Shown: positions 1 through 11,533 of the stretch, piece after piece
How positions within the stretch are numbered: the first letter of the stretch is position 1
How the letters are laid out: each line of letters begins with the position of its first letter
Assembly: GCF_030867095.1 (NCBI RefSeq)
Contig: NC_081828.1
Coordinates: 51,871,434 to 51,935,433, forward strand
Source: Alligator mississippiensis
Taxonomy: Eukaryota > Chordata > Crocodylia > Alligatoridae
Direction: 5' to 3'
DNA: 64,000 bases
Notes under the pieces: model-generated
The model's input: the letters and a program-made list of their open reading frames with translations, nothing else
Told to the model about the DNA's origin: nothing
The model's database searches: none
Made by a program: the position numbers and the translations under genes

Positions 1-246
1 CAGCACTTTGCATTTCTCCTTGTTGAATTGCATTCTGTTGTTTTGTGCCCATATGTCCAACCTGTCCAGGTCTGCTTGTAGTTGTTCCCTGCCCTCCGGC
101 TTGTCCACTTCTCCCCACAGTTTTGTGTCATCCACAAACTTGGACAGAGTACACTTCACTCCCTCGTCCAAGTCACTGATGAAGACATTGAAGAGTATCG
201 GTTCAAGGACCGAGCCCTGCGGGACCCCACTGCCCACACCCTTCCT
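1..246 (-). mobile_element. CR1 LINE fragment (RT region), cut by window edge
   Basis: Read on the minus strand, this stretch matches the CR1 reverse-transcriptase region found intact at about 19960-20205 in this window. It covers the block from the [14 protein letters not shown] motif through FADDTKLW to the MQFNKEKC segment. Similarity is high and stops abruptly near 246. The left end is missing because the window starts here. It is a dead, truncated copy. Confidence 0.9.
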
Positions 247-1639
247 GTATAAGGTATTCCATTTTTTGCTCCCTCCTTTCAATATCTAGGACTGCAGTAA
301 TGCTGATGGGATTTTGTAGGCAGAAATTCACAGGCTATAAGTTGTTGCTGTTTCTATTGTTTACCAATGCACTGCCTATTTAAAATATTATTGCAAGATG
401 TGCTGTTGTTGTGCTGCCACTTCTAACATGAGACTTGGGAAGAGATAGGGCTTTGCCAAGAAACCACGCTCCCCATCTATCCTAAAGCACATATACTAGG
501 CAGTGATGCTCTCAAATATGCTGTACGGCCCCATTCAGTCAGTCTCCTGAACCAGAAGGCATATAGGCTGCATCTGCAGACTGCTTCAGGCCCTCTTTTC
601 CTAAAGCATTGAGGAACATGGAGTTGGACAAAGCAGAGGTAAGGTCATGACTGTGTGTGTGGTGTGAAACATTGTAATGTCCTTTTGGTAGGATTTCCAA
701 AAAGGTTCAACATCAGTGTCCCAAGAATCTGTATTTCTGTCCTCTCTGTTACTGGGCTTTCAGGAGTAAGGAGCCTACTTTTCCTGATCTTTATTCATTT
801 TTATTGGAGACTTTTGCAACACCTGGTGTTTTCTCAGTGACATCTCTTTCTAATTTCAGGGACTCCTGTGCTAAAATTGGAATCCCAGAAGGAAGTCTTC
901 TCCCCCAGATCCTCTCCAAGCTATCCTCTTTATTTAAAGTGCTTTTTTTTTTTTGCTAAAAGATTTTTCTGCACAGCTCCATTCAGCAGCTCTGCCACCA
1001 GAGTTTGAGGTGCACTTTGAGAAGGCACCATGTAAGAGCCAGGCAGTCATCAAGAGCCCTACTGCTTTCAGCAAAAAGGAAGACTGTTGCAGAGCTGTGG
1101 GTGTGGCTGTAATCAAAGTTATTCCAGCATAACTTTATAGTACAAGTTAGGCCTCTGGAAGCTGCTGCTTCTATGGGAAATGAAAGAACTATGCCTATAT
1201 TCAGGGTTTGATCAATGTTTGTTCCCTTTTTTCTATTAAAGCCATAAACTTTGTTCCTTCCTTTTGGAGTCATGTGAAACAGAAGACAGTGACAAAGGGA
1301 AAATGCAGATTTTTTCCTTTCTTTAAAAAAAATCATTTGGCAACGTGTTTTCCAACTACACTAGTGTAGATATGTGGAGAGCAAAGAATTCTAAGTAAAG
1401 TATACACTCCTATTAATTGCCTTCCATACCTGTTTGATACAAGTCCTTTTTTCCAAAACTCTCTAATTAGTAGAAATGGAGCTGTTAAATTGTGAAACCA
1501 CAGGCCTGATGGGTGTGTACACATAGCTAGAAACCTTGGAAGTGGTTCTGTCCCCCAGGGTTTCCTAACGCAGCTTTGTTTTTTTGGGTCTTCGTATTAC
1601 TTCAGGATTGTTAATTCACATAGTATTCTTGTATTGTAG

Positions 1640-1860
1640 CTTTGACCCTCTCAGCAGACACAGTCCCTGCACAGACTAGTCTAGGGTTTAGTCTTTTCTA
1701 TGCAACTTTGCTGGCATAGTTGTATCAGGCAGGGCGGTGATCGCTGTAGATATGGCAGTAGAAAAACTCCTTCCATCAGTACATACTACATCTCCACTAG
1801 AGGGCTCTGCTGGCATAGTTATGCCAGCCAAGCTGTAGCACCAAGAGTAGATAAACCCTA
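1640..1860. repeat. Putative MITE with palindromic end, related to 44870-45140
   Basis: The segment holds a perfect palindrome at 1809-1828 (arms GCTGGCATA and TATGCCAGC around GT), directly after CTCCACTAGAGGGCTCT. A very similar block, CCACTAGAGGGCTCT followed by CCAGCATAATTATGCCA, lies near 45095-45130. The same motif in two unlinked places suggests a dispersed element. Its ends are not defined and its class is unknown. Confidence 0.4.
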
Positions 1861-4800
1861 AACCTAAACCTGCCTAATGAGGGAGGCAGAGTACTGGGAT
1901 TAAAGCAATTGATTCTCTATTATACACAATTTAAACTTGTGGATATTTCTTTCCAGAAGTTCTGAAAGTGTACTATGTATGCCAAAAAGCAATGAAGCAG
2001 TAATTTTTTATTTTTTCTATAAACACCAAGTTGCAGGAACTCCATGGTGGGCAGTGATGAAGATGATCTCTGTGTGAGGATGCAACTGGTAGATGGGATC
2101 TTGGATACCTTAATCACAGCTGCCATTACATTCTGGACTAGGTAAATGAAAAACTGGAAAGGCTATTGGTTGTGTAACATCCTTTACTAAACCACTGCCA
2201 TATCCACACTGCCGCTGGATTTTCACATGCAGATTTCAAAGGCCACATTGACATGGTAAATGAACCTGGTTTTGCATGCTCTGCCTTGAGAGACTTCACT
2301 CAATTTGTTGTTCAAAGCTAGGAGGGTCTCTTACCGAATGCTGGCTTATGGAGTATTCATGCAGTATATAGTATAGCTGCCAGCATTTCCCCAGGTCTCA
2401 GGCTGGGGCTAGGAACTTCATGTTCTCCTCTGAAGGTGGGATTGCTGGGCTGCAATACAAGGCCAGCTGTATGGGTGGGCAGTGTGGGTGACCTCCTAAG
2501 GTGCCGTGATCAGGGGGGTGCCACACACATGTGCACACACACGTGAGCAGTCCACACTTACAGCAGGGCTCTCCCCCCACCCCACCCCGGCTAATACCCA
2601 CCCCAGGCAGGAGATGCAATGCCCAGCTTAGCCCTCCCCTTGATTCTAGCTGCTGCTCAGGAGGAGCCAGGCTGGGCACACATGGGTAGGGTGATGCCCA
2701 CTCCAGTTAGCCTGTGTCTTGCTTCCACACAGCAGCTAATCCAAGGGACTTGGTAACTTTGCATTCAGTTACACTGTTCTTACTTCTTTCATATCTATTT
2801 TACTTCATTGAAGAGCAGGAGCAAGGTAAAGGCTGCTGAAACTGGAACTTAAAAAGTAAATGCAAGGATGCAAAGAGGCATGAGAGAGGAATAGTATAAT
2901 TATCCTGTATTTGAGAGGGGTTTTTTTAATTGATGTTGCAGAGCCTTTTGATACACATTTTCAAAGCCTGCATCTGGGAGGCCTGGCCTCCCTGTGTACT
3001 GTATTGTGTAGATACTAACAATAGACCAGTTTACTGTGTTTGTGTAAATAACCTGTTTACTTGGTTTTGGGCCAGTTTTAGCAAATAATCCCACATGGAG
3101 CAGCTTTGCACAGTAGACTTACTGATGCAGGGATTTTTTTTCTGTAAAATATACCAGGGTGGTCCCTGTGTACCCCAGTGCAAATATCTTTGTTAACTGA
3201 AATATACTTTAAGAATTTAAAATCTTCAAATAAACGGATATGTATTGTAAACTTATTTTATTAATGAATCCAACTTATAAAATAACAAATTTAGCACTTA
3301 AAGATGCATCCAATCCCCTAACTATACAAAAAGACAGATATGTATTGTTCATCAGCAGTGCTCCCTTAACCCAAATCAATGTCTATAGGGTCTGTGTTCT
3401 TTTCATCTCTTCTTCCTTTCAATCTCTGACTGTTCCTTTTATGTTCCAGTCAGTGTTAGGCATTTGTGTTTCTTCACCTCTATATCTTGTCTCACTGGCA
3501 CAATAATTCACCCCCTCTTTCTGATTCATAAATTCAGTGTTTTCTTCCTGCTTTTTTAATGGAATCTCCTGACACCAGTATCTGCTAATTCTGAAGGTAC
3601 CCAGTATACTTGGTCTTGGTAGCCTATTGCACCTCATCCATGATGCTGTGCTTGGGATGCTGACTACTCTTTTCTAAATCTCATTATAATTGCCTTAGCT
3701 GTAACAATACTTACAGAGAGTTGTAATGTTGTTAAGGCTGGCTGGCTATCACAGCAAGAATGGAAGAATCATGATTTTGTTATTACAAATGATACAAGTC
3801 ACAATTTTTAATTGGAAAAATTAACAATGACTATAAGCACATCTCAAATGCCCAGGGTGACAGTGAGGTAAGCAATTATTCTTTATTTTTTCAAATGAGA
3901 AAAAGGCAGCTAATCTGCCATGAGGACTGAATCCCTGCCAGGTTTAAAAAAAAAACCCAAATAACCTTCTTTTGCTGTAGCCATTATTGAATACGTGGTT
4001 TAAATTGTTTTAAATAGAAAGTGAGCTGAGATCCAAGCATTTCATACCCAAAGAAGAATGTTTAGAAAAGGTCTTAGGTATAGTCGAGGCTTATAGTTGT
4101 CTAATCTTCCCAGTCTTTAAATCAGAGCAGTAAAGTAAATCAGAGCCTGCTGGACCAGAGTGTAATGCAGCCAGTGTTTCCTGATTAGGAAACAGACTGT
4201 GCGTGCATGTATCACTGTCCATCCTCACCCTTGAGCTATTTCCTCTTTGTAACCTGCTACTTTAGGACAAGATGCTGCTTAAAGCTCTCATTATGTCAGT
4301 GATTATGGTAGGAAGTATATGCATTTGGAATAGATTTGTGGGTGTATTTCAGGTGAAAAATAAATCTTAGATTGGTCTTTTTAAACTCTCTCCAATTGAA
4401 ACATTGCCACAGCTAATTGAAAAATGACACAGTAAACTGTTGCATCACTGTTCCTGGCCCTTCCCAGGCCAGCTTGTAAATTGGCTGATGCAGTTTTATA
4501 CTATCCCTTGATTTGCAAATACTTAATATCTCACTTTGGCACTGACTATTTACAGCCTTTCTGCAGCTCTTCTTGGCAACTCACCTCTGCATCACTTAAA
4601 GCATGCAGTCCTGTTAGAAATGCTTTTAACAAGCTGCCCCACCCCTAAAATTTTTACCCAATGAAATGCTATGATTGAGCAACGACAGGCCTGGCACGTC
4701 CCAAAAACCACTTCAAATCCTTATTCTAAATGAAACTGGTTTGAAGTCTTAATTCTCATGTGCACTGCCTCACTTTCCCTGTACCCAGATGTGCAAGTGG

Positions 4801-5779
4801 GGCCTCCATATCCTAAAACACACTTTTGCTTTGAAGAATGCTGCAAGGCCTGGAATGTGATACTATTGAAACTTCAGAGCATCCTTCAAAGCAAGGTATT
4901 GTCCTTCATTGGCATCAGTCACAGGAGAAAAGGTGTTAGCAGCCACATGAGAGCACAGACACTGGGAGAGGACAGAGGTGGTAGGCTGGTCTGATGACGC
5001 CATTCTTTGGGAGCCCAGCCCATAACATGGGTAGCTGGAAGCCAAGCTGGCTAGAAAAATTATATATGGGGTTGTTCATCACAAAGATTAAAGTATGTGG
5101 CTCACCCTTGAGAGCAAATCCAAACAAAACAATGCCCATGGTGGTATACACTGGGGAAGCTATATCTATGTGAACAAACAGGTGCAGTAGTTACCCATCC
5201 CATGCCTTAGATACTTCCTGTCCTGTGCAAGGTATGATGCTGCTTGGCATATGCACAGAGAAATCAGGAAAAGCTGGAGAATAGTGGTTCTAAGGGAAAG
5301 CAAATGGAGTTACTTGAGAAGAGGCCTGGGGATTATGTGGGGATAGCTGAGGGTAGGGGACAGTGAGGGAAAGTAACATCCGATGAAAGAAGTCTTCTCT
5401 TGTCCAACAGCTCAGAAGTAATCTTGTTAGACTTGTAAAGGAGGGGCCAGTTTGTTTCCCATCCTAGACGTTAATCTCCGCGTAGAATTTCTTTGTGGGA
5501 CTCTAAATTTTGGGCCTTCTGTTCTGCCAGTTGTATGTTCTCCCACTGAAATCAGTTGTGTGTATCTCACACCAGCAGGCTGGATCTTGAGTCTGAATTG
5601 TCTGGTGGTGAAAGGGGTGGACTTTCAGCTTGGGTTACTTGGTAACTAGAGTCAATCTAAATATTTTACATAAATCTGTTAACTCTGAAAGAAATTTGGT
5701 TTAAGGAGCAAAGAAAACATGACTGCCATGACAAACAACATCACCGTAGCTGTCATCTACTGTGATGTGCCTTGCACCT

Positions 5780-5969
5780 TATGTCCCACTAACCATTTTG
5801 TCAAAAAACCCTGGTCCCACCATGATAAAAACAAAACCCCACTTTTTCCAAGAAGTGTATTTTTACATTTACATACATTTTAGTATTATATTGATCATTA
5901 ATAGAATTTTTTTAATGAGTTGAAGTCCCACCTACATGACTTTCTTGTCCCACTGGTTGAGAAACACTG
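5780..5969. mobile_element. hAT-type MITE remnant
   Basis: The block ends in GGTTGAGAAACACTG, the reverse complement of the CAGTGTTTCTCAACC-type terminus common to non-autonomous hAT elements. I could not find a matching left terminus or an 8-bp target duplication, so the left boundary is a guess. Confidence 0.35.
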
Positions 5970-6065
5970 CCTTAAACAATTCAAACATGCTTTGTGTCAT
6001 TGCTTCAGAGTTGAAGTGAAAGGAACTAAGCTATGGTTTAGATAGGGTTGATCCTGCCATTTCCT

Positions 6066-6735
6066 GTTCTTGTTCCAAACAGTTCTGTTTGCAGTCATGA
6101 TGGATGTGTTTAGTGAACAAATAAGGAGACCACCCTGGAATATAATGTTTGCAGATGACGTGGTCATTTGCGCTGAGAGTTTAGAGGAAGTGCAAGCTGG
6201 ATTGGACAAATGGAGAGAAGTGCTAGAGGGAAGAGGAATGATTGATCCAAAATGGAATATATGCACTATGATTGCACTGAGGTACCTGATGTTGGTAATG
6301 TGATAATCGATGAGAAACATGTTAAAGTTGACAAGTTTAAGCATCTGGGGTCAACCCTTCATCAGGATGCAGAGTTAGATGTAGAGTTGAACCATCAAAT
6401 AACAGCAGGGTGGACAAAGTGGGAATTAGCAACAGGAATATTATGTGACAGCGAAGCTGAAGGGAAAAGTCTACAAGACATGTGCATTCAGTTCTATTGT
6501 ATGGAGTTGAGATATGCCCCCTGAAGAAAACTCAAGAAAGGAGAATGAACATGACAGAGATGAGAATGCTCCGATGGATGTGTGGAGAGACAAAGATGGA
6601 TAAAGTGAGGAATACTTGCATCAGAGGATTGGTGAAGGTAGTAGGGGCATCTAAGAAAATACAAGAGAGAAGACTGGCATGGTATGGACATATTCAAAGG
6701 AGTCTAGAAGAATACACGGGAAAATAAGTTACCTA
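6066..6735 (+). pseudogene. RTE-type LINE reverse-transcriptase remnant, upstream part
   Basis: Translation in two or three frames gives a degenerate C-terminal half of an RTE-class LINE polymerase. A catalytic box MFADDVVICAES lies near 6145-6180 and a VDKFKHLGSTL block near 6330. The MRMLRWMCGETKMDKVRN and RRLAWYGHIQR blocks typical of RTE/BovB-type proteins lie at about 6560-6695. At least one frameshift separates the FADD part (frame of 6070) from the later part (frame of 6482). The copy is 5'-truncated and has lost the endonuclease. A GC-rich MITE splits it at 6736 and the remaining C-terminus resumes at about 7356. Confidence 0.8.
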
Positions 6736-7355
6736 AGGTCACCATACCTCAGGGATTTCCTGGACATGTCCTCTCTTTTGGGTCCTCCCATCCCCATCTC
6801 CATCTGGGTGTTTTTTTAAATATCAACAAATGTCCAGAATTTGGGATTTTTCTCTGCTCAGCATCAAAGTTTTCCCCAGCACTGGACTGCAGTAGAGTGC
6901 AGGAAGTGCCTGCTCCTCCAGGGTGGGAAGGGAGCAGGGGAGGGGCAGCCAGGAGCTGCATGGTCAGGCCATGCCAGTGCCTGTGCTCACAGGGGCGGGA
7001 CAGCTGGGAGATGCTTTCAGGGCTGGGGGGAGTAAGGGGCTGCAGGTTGGGAGTGAGGGGCACCGGCAGGAGGCTGTGGGTCAGGAGTGAGGGGCACCAG
7101 TAGGGTTAGTGGGGCTGTAGTTTGGGAGTGAGGGGCACCAGGGGAGACAGAGGACTGTGGGTCGGGAGCTCAGGGAGCAGGCAGTGCCGGGGACTGGGGG
7201 TTGGAAGTGAGGGACAGCAGCAGGGCTGGGGGAGCTGTGGCTTGGGAGGAGGGGCAGGGGCATGACACAGGCATAACATTGCTCCCCTGCAATCATATTA
7301 ACACGCTCCCCCCTGACAGGTCTCCTCTTTTTTTAAACTGGAACTATGGTAACCC
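6736..7355. mobile_element. GC-rich TIR element inserted into the RTE LINE
   Basis: The left end (AGGTCACCATAC...) and the reverse complement of the right end (GGGTTACCATAG...) are related inverted termini, and both sides continue as RTE LINE coding sequence. Short flanking words (TTACCTA on the left, TAACCTA on the right) may be a decayed target duplication. No transposase is encoded. The interior holds a roughly 40-bp minisatellite (7022-7262). Confidence 0.65.
7022..7262 (+). repeat. About 40-bp G-rich minisatellite inside the TIR element
   Basis: About six imperfect units built around GGCTGTGGGTTGGGAGTGAG followed by GGGCACC and a short G-rich spacer. The first three units are the best preserved, and the last ones have drifted. 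It accounts for overlapping short ORFs in this stretch, which are not genes. Confidence 0.75.
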
Positions 7356-7515
7356 TAACCTACCAAAATGGCACTACCAGGGGAAGGAAAAGAGGAAGAT
7401 CAAAGATGAGATGGAGAGATATAGTAGAGAGGGACTTAAGGCAGAAGGAGTTGGAAGAAAAAGATATGTATGATTTGAAGCCAGTGGAGAGCCAGGATCT
7501 GAAATAGCGACCCCA
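7356..7515 (+). pseudogene. RTE-type LINE C-terminal remnant, downstream part
   Basis: In one frame the sequence reads GRKRGRSKMRWRDIVERDL followed by an E/K-rich stretch with a DLK ending. This matches the usual RTE tail of GRP-rich, basic, then (E)D-rich sequence that follows the WYGHIQR block. It continues the copy interrupted at 6735. An in-frame TAG ends the readable part near 7506. Confidence 0.65.
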
Positions 7516-7959
7516 TTTAGATGGGACAGGCAAGGGGAGGAGAATGAGAGTTGATCCAGCTATGAGCAGGGGTTAGACTTGTTAAGGCCCTGTCCGTTCA
7601 TGTTCTGTGAAATGTTGGTACCCCGAAGAAATGGCTGGTATGGGGCAAATTACATAACTTCAGCATTTTAGTGAATGCATTTCCAGTCAGATTTTTTTGG
7701 AGGAGAGAGCAGGTGTATTCATTTCTTCTGTCTTTCTCAAATTAAGAAGCAAGGAAAAAAAGTGCGGTTTCCCTCAACTGCACCCTTCTCTGAGTATGTT
7801 AATTCAGGCTGTAAATAGAAGTTTCATTTGTCCTGGGTTAAAGAGTTTTGTCCCAAGATCCTAAGGATGTACAAGCCTACTGTCTGTTCCACTTCTAGCC
7901 CCTCTGAAGTATTCAGGATAAAATGTGCTAATGCTTTTTCCCTAGACATGGCTGTATGC
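7516..7959. other. Intergenic, nothing recognised
   Basis: No coding, RNA or repeat signature could be supported between the RTE tail and the Penelope-like element. Confidence 0.5.
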
Positions 7960-8582
7960 ACTTGTAAAATGATAGACAAGGTTCTTTGGGTAAATCTGAT
8001 ATCTTCTATTAGACCAACTCAAATAGTTGGAAAAATTCTTTCTTGCAAGCTTTTGGGTATAAATATCCGTTTTCAGGCTGAGGAAGCATCTGCAGTTGGT
8101 GTGTGCTCTTCCTGGATGGAATGAATAGTAAAGAAGCCAGGGGCTGGGCTGCATGCAAGAAAGCCAGTCAGTGAAGATATAAATTGAGGAGTCAGTGGGT
8201 GAGACACAGGTGGGGGGGAGGGGGAGGGTGGAGAGAGGGGAATGAATGTACCTGGTAAATAGTGGAGAGATACCTGGGAGGTTGGATGTCAGGCAGGTTA
8301 TAATGCGTCATAAATCCAATGTCTATATTTAGTCCATGATTTTTTGTATCCAGTAGGTTGATGAAGTGAAGTTCATAGGCTTGTCTGTGAAAGGTGATTT
8401 GTAAATTCCCTTTGAGGATTAGAACTGAGAGATTGGAGAGAGAATTGTTTTCTTGTGAGAAATGTGCCCCCACAGGTAATTGGGTATTCTTTGATAGATT
8501 TCCGGTGTGCATTCATTCTTCTGGTATGCAGTTGCTGTTTGGTCTCTCTTACATATTTTCCATCAGGACATTTGTATAAATG
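7960..8582 (-). mobile_element. Penelope-like element, GIY-YIG end and 3' tail, degenerate
   Basis: On the minus strand the upstream end reads KYVRETKQQLHTR followed by MNAHRKSI, which fits the GIY-YIG endonuclease of Penelope-like elements (YVGET-QL-RMN-H). After a frame change it continues with LPVGAHFSQENNSLSNLSVL and then ELHFINLLDTKNHGLNID. The 3' tail (7960-8160) contains AAAGCTTGCAAGAAAG and TTGGTCTAATAGAAGATATC. The same tail recurs on the + strand at about 37738-37820 and 49378-49465. The reverse-transcriptase part is absent and the frame is broken, so it is inactive. A Neptune-type assignment is likely but not proven. Confidence 0.75.
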
Positions 8583-11309
8583 ATTGTGCTGTGCCTGGTT
8601 TGACTCAGATCAAACCCTGGGACAATCAGGCCCATGTCAAATTGAGATGTCTGTTTATAGCCTCACAGGGGTGGTAAAGACAATGTTAGTAGCCCAGCCC
8701 AATAGTCACATACAGCACGTCACCACCTACAAAGGTATCCGTAACTTTCAGGATTACTGTGCCAGTGAGACAAGACTTCCCCCTTGTCATTTGTCTCGAA
8801 TTCTGTTTCCTGGTCAGCAATTAGACTGACTTTTCAGTTGACTGTTTGGCAACATTTGGGGCTGATCTGCTGCCGAAATTGAGGAAGGTCAGTTGGAACT
8901 GAAAACATCTGGTCTGTGAATTCTATGTGGTGATGTTGCTTTTGAATAAGGGACTTCAACCACTGCATTTTCAATCCCCAATTGCTAAATGTCCATCAAA
9001 TTGAACAAAAAAAGTGACATTTTCCTCTCAAGTGAGAATGTCAGCAAAGATAAGCTACAAAAAGGGTCTCAGAGGATCTCTTAATACCCTTTCTGCAACT
9101 ATAGTTTTATAAAACCCCAATTTGAATTTATAAACTACTCTGAAAGTGTTTGCAACTACAGAACTTTCTTATCCAACAGCTTTGCTAGGAGTGTTCAAAG
9201 ATGCTGGTTGCTGCTAGTGAGAAATCGGATCTTTCCAGCTTTTTTATCTTTTCAGACTCAAGGAATCTAAGCTAATTAAAGTATGTCACCCAGGATGATT
9301 CTGGGGACTTTTATTTTATCCAGAGATATTCAAGACAAGCCAAATCAAGTTCCTTTGAACTTTATATCAGTTTATTTGGATATTACCAATGTGATAGTGG
9401 CTACCTATAATAGAGAATACATGAATATACTCACTACCAGGTGGTGAGGTCTCTGGTTCCTTAGAATCTGTCCTCATAAGTAAGGCAAATTTCAAATATT
9501 CATCCATATACTTTTGTGTTGAGGAGTTTTATACAGCTCAGATTCAAATTTCTGTATTCCTACTCATTCCTCTAAGAGAACTATCCCTTGGCAAATCCCA
9601 CAGGGAGCTGGGAAACTTTGAGTCAAGATATGTGATCATCACTGCTCTTACCTGGGGTCACTGGCATTTGGTGAGACTCCTGCGTTTGTATCTCAGCTTA
9701 CTTGAAACTGGCTCACAGATTTGCCATTTTTCACATGCTAATCACTGTGATTTAAACTGATCCCAGAAGCAATTCAGTCCATCTGTGAGGAGGAACATAG
9801 GGACAGACCCAGCACTGAGGCGCATGGGGTAATAGGACTCCCCAAACAAATAGATGATATAGGGGTATAGCAGAAAGTTATAGATACATTTTAATGCTTC
9901 CACCATCTATGGTTCTAAGGAACAGTAATTTAATTCAACTGAGTAACTCTGTTTAAAATGTCATAAGCAGACATGTTCAGGAAAAAAGTCAGTTTAACAA
10001 TGAAACAAATCAGGCCATCATAGCTTTCCAGGCTTGAGCAGATCACTTCTTGGCCTTGATCAGGTGTCTCCACCTCGTGTGGGCTAAGATCAAGTGGGGA
10101 CATCCAAATTCCAAGACCTCAGAGCTTGGGCCTGCATGTAGGATGCTTGAAAATGGATTTGGGAGTATCTGAAGTCCCAGGGTGAGAGCCTGGGACAGAG
10201 GATGCTTGCCAGTAGTAGTGCCATATGTGCTGTTTAGAATGACTGAGTTTTGCCTGTTAAATCAATATGTTTTTTGGAACGATTGAGTTCTGCTCAGTCA
10301 ATATGGTTTGGAACTGATTTGGCTGATTTGACCTAGAACATGAAATATTAAAAAAAGGAGGGCACTGAAAGTATCTGCCAACGAGCTACAATGAAGCAGC
10401 AGCTCTTGTGCTGCTCTAGCACTACCCTGGGCCAGGTGAGATGTACACAACAATAGCTGTTGCGCAGCTATGAATTATAACTAATTCAAGTATTCTACAC
10501 TGTAAGGGCAGGACCTGAGTGTCACTCCACTTCATTCAGCAGGACTGGAATGTCCTCTCATGAAGCAAATGAGTGGTTTAATGATCATGTCTATGACAAA
10601 TGTTAAGTATTCCTTGGACTGTTTAAGCTTTATTACTTCTGCAATGTCAGAACTGCACCCACAACCACATTTCAACATAGCTGTTGTTGTAATGTAGACA
10701 GAGCTTGTGAGGACTCTGTCAATGAAAAAAAAAGCAACTACAAATTCTGTCTGATGTACAGTGGAGGTGAGTTCAGGGCTGCAGAAACCTGGATTTAAGA
10801 ATGTCTCAGTCTATAGTCTAACTTCCCTGCCTCCCTGCACATCAAACACCAACACAAAGTCTCTGAGGCAGGGACTGTCTCTGTACCTGTGTTAATATTG
10901 CAATATGGGGTAGGTTCGGGCTCTTTGCTGGGGAGTTTTAGCACCACCAAAATACAAATGTTTATTGAGAAATACTATATCCATTTGGAAACCTGTCCAG
11001 AGTCATCAGAGCACAGTAATGCTTACTAATCCCTACAAGACTTAACAACAGCTACGGAAGTGTGGGAAGAGCTAAAAGCTAATCCTGCTGTAGGATCTTT
11101 CTTTAATCCCCCAATGCTTAGAGACTGTCTCATGAAAGCTCTGGCATCTTCAGAAAAATACCATCTCTAGGACTGGAGAATGGGATGGTCCCTGAAGTTC
11201 TGCATTATTTTATGTATAGGTGAGGTTTGTAACATATTACTAATGCTTTAGTAGCACCTTAAGGGCTCTGATCAGGACTGGAATCTAATAGCATCAGTTA
11301 CTTGTAGAA
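8583..11309. other. Intergenic, no gene recognised
   Basis: AT-rich sequence with no ORF of known family, no clear transposon end and no RNA gene that I can support. Confidence 0.5.
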
Positions 11310-11525
11310 CAGCAGTTTTCAATCATTTTTCATTTGCAGACCCCTAAAAAAATTCAAATGAAGGTGCAGACCCCTTTGGAAATTTCAACTGGAGATGTGG
11401 ACCCCTTTGAACTGTAGGCATGGGTATTCATATACTTTTGACTGATCATAGTCATCTTTTGCAGACCCCTTAGACATAGTCTGTGGATCCCCAGAAGTCT
11501 GCAGATAGCAGGTTGAAAACCCCTG
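11310..11525. mobile_element. hAT-type MITE with 8-bp target duplication
   Basis: The termini are CAGCAGTTTTCAATC on the left and GGTTGAAAACCCCTG on the right, i.e. inverted copies of the CAGNGGTTTTCAACC hAT end. The flanks TTGTAGAA (11302-11309) and CTATAGAA (11526-11533) agree at 6 of 8 bases, as expected for an old hAT duplication. The interior repeats a GCAGACCCCTT motif four times. It encodes no protein. Confidence 0.8.
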
Positions 11526-11533
11526 CTATAGAA

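Larger units (their letters stand above)
247..6065. other. Intergenic, no gene recognised
   Basis: No ORF in either strand resembles a known protein, and no exon with convincing splice signals plus family similarity was found. The stretch is mostly AT-rich single-copy-looking sequence. It holds one small palindromic repeat (about 1640-1860), a CA/TG-rich GC-biased patch around 2500-2660, and an hAT-type terminal remnant ending at 5969. In human the gene upstream of QSOX1 is CEP350, but no CEP350 exon could be identified here. Confidence 0.6.

Noticed and set aside
859..945. Exon-like stretch after a TTTCAG acceptor, possibly a CEP350 exon
   Set aside because: The donor side runs into a T-run and the peptide matches no CEP350 segment that I can recognise.
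2500..2680. 93-codon minus-strand ORF rich in Gly/Pro/Cys
   Set aside because: It covers a CA/TG microsatellite and a C-rich patch; no family similarity.
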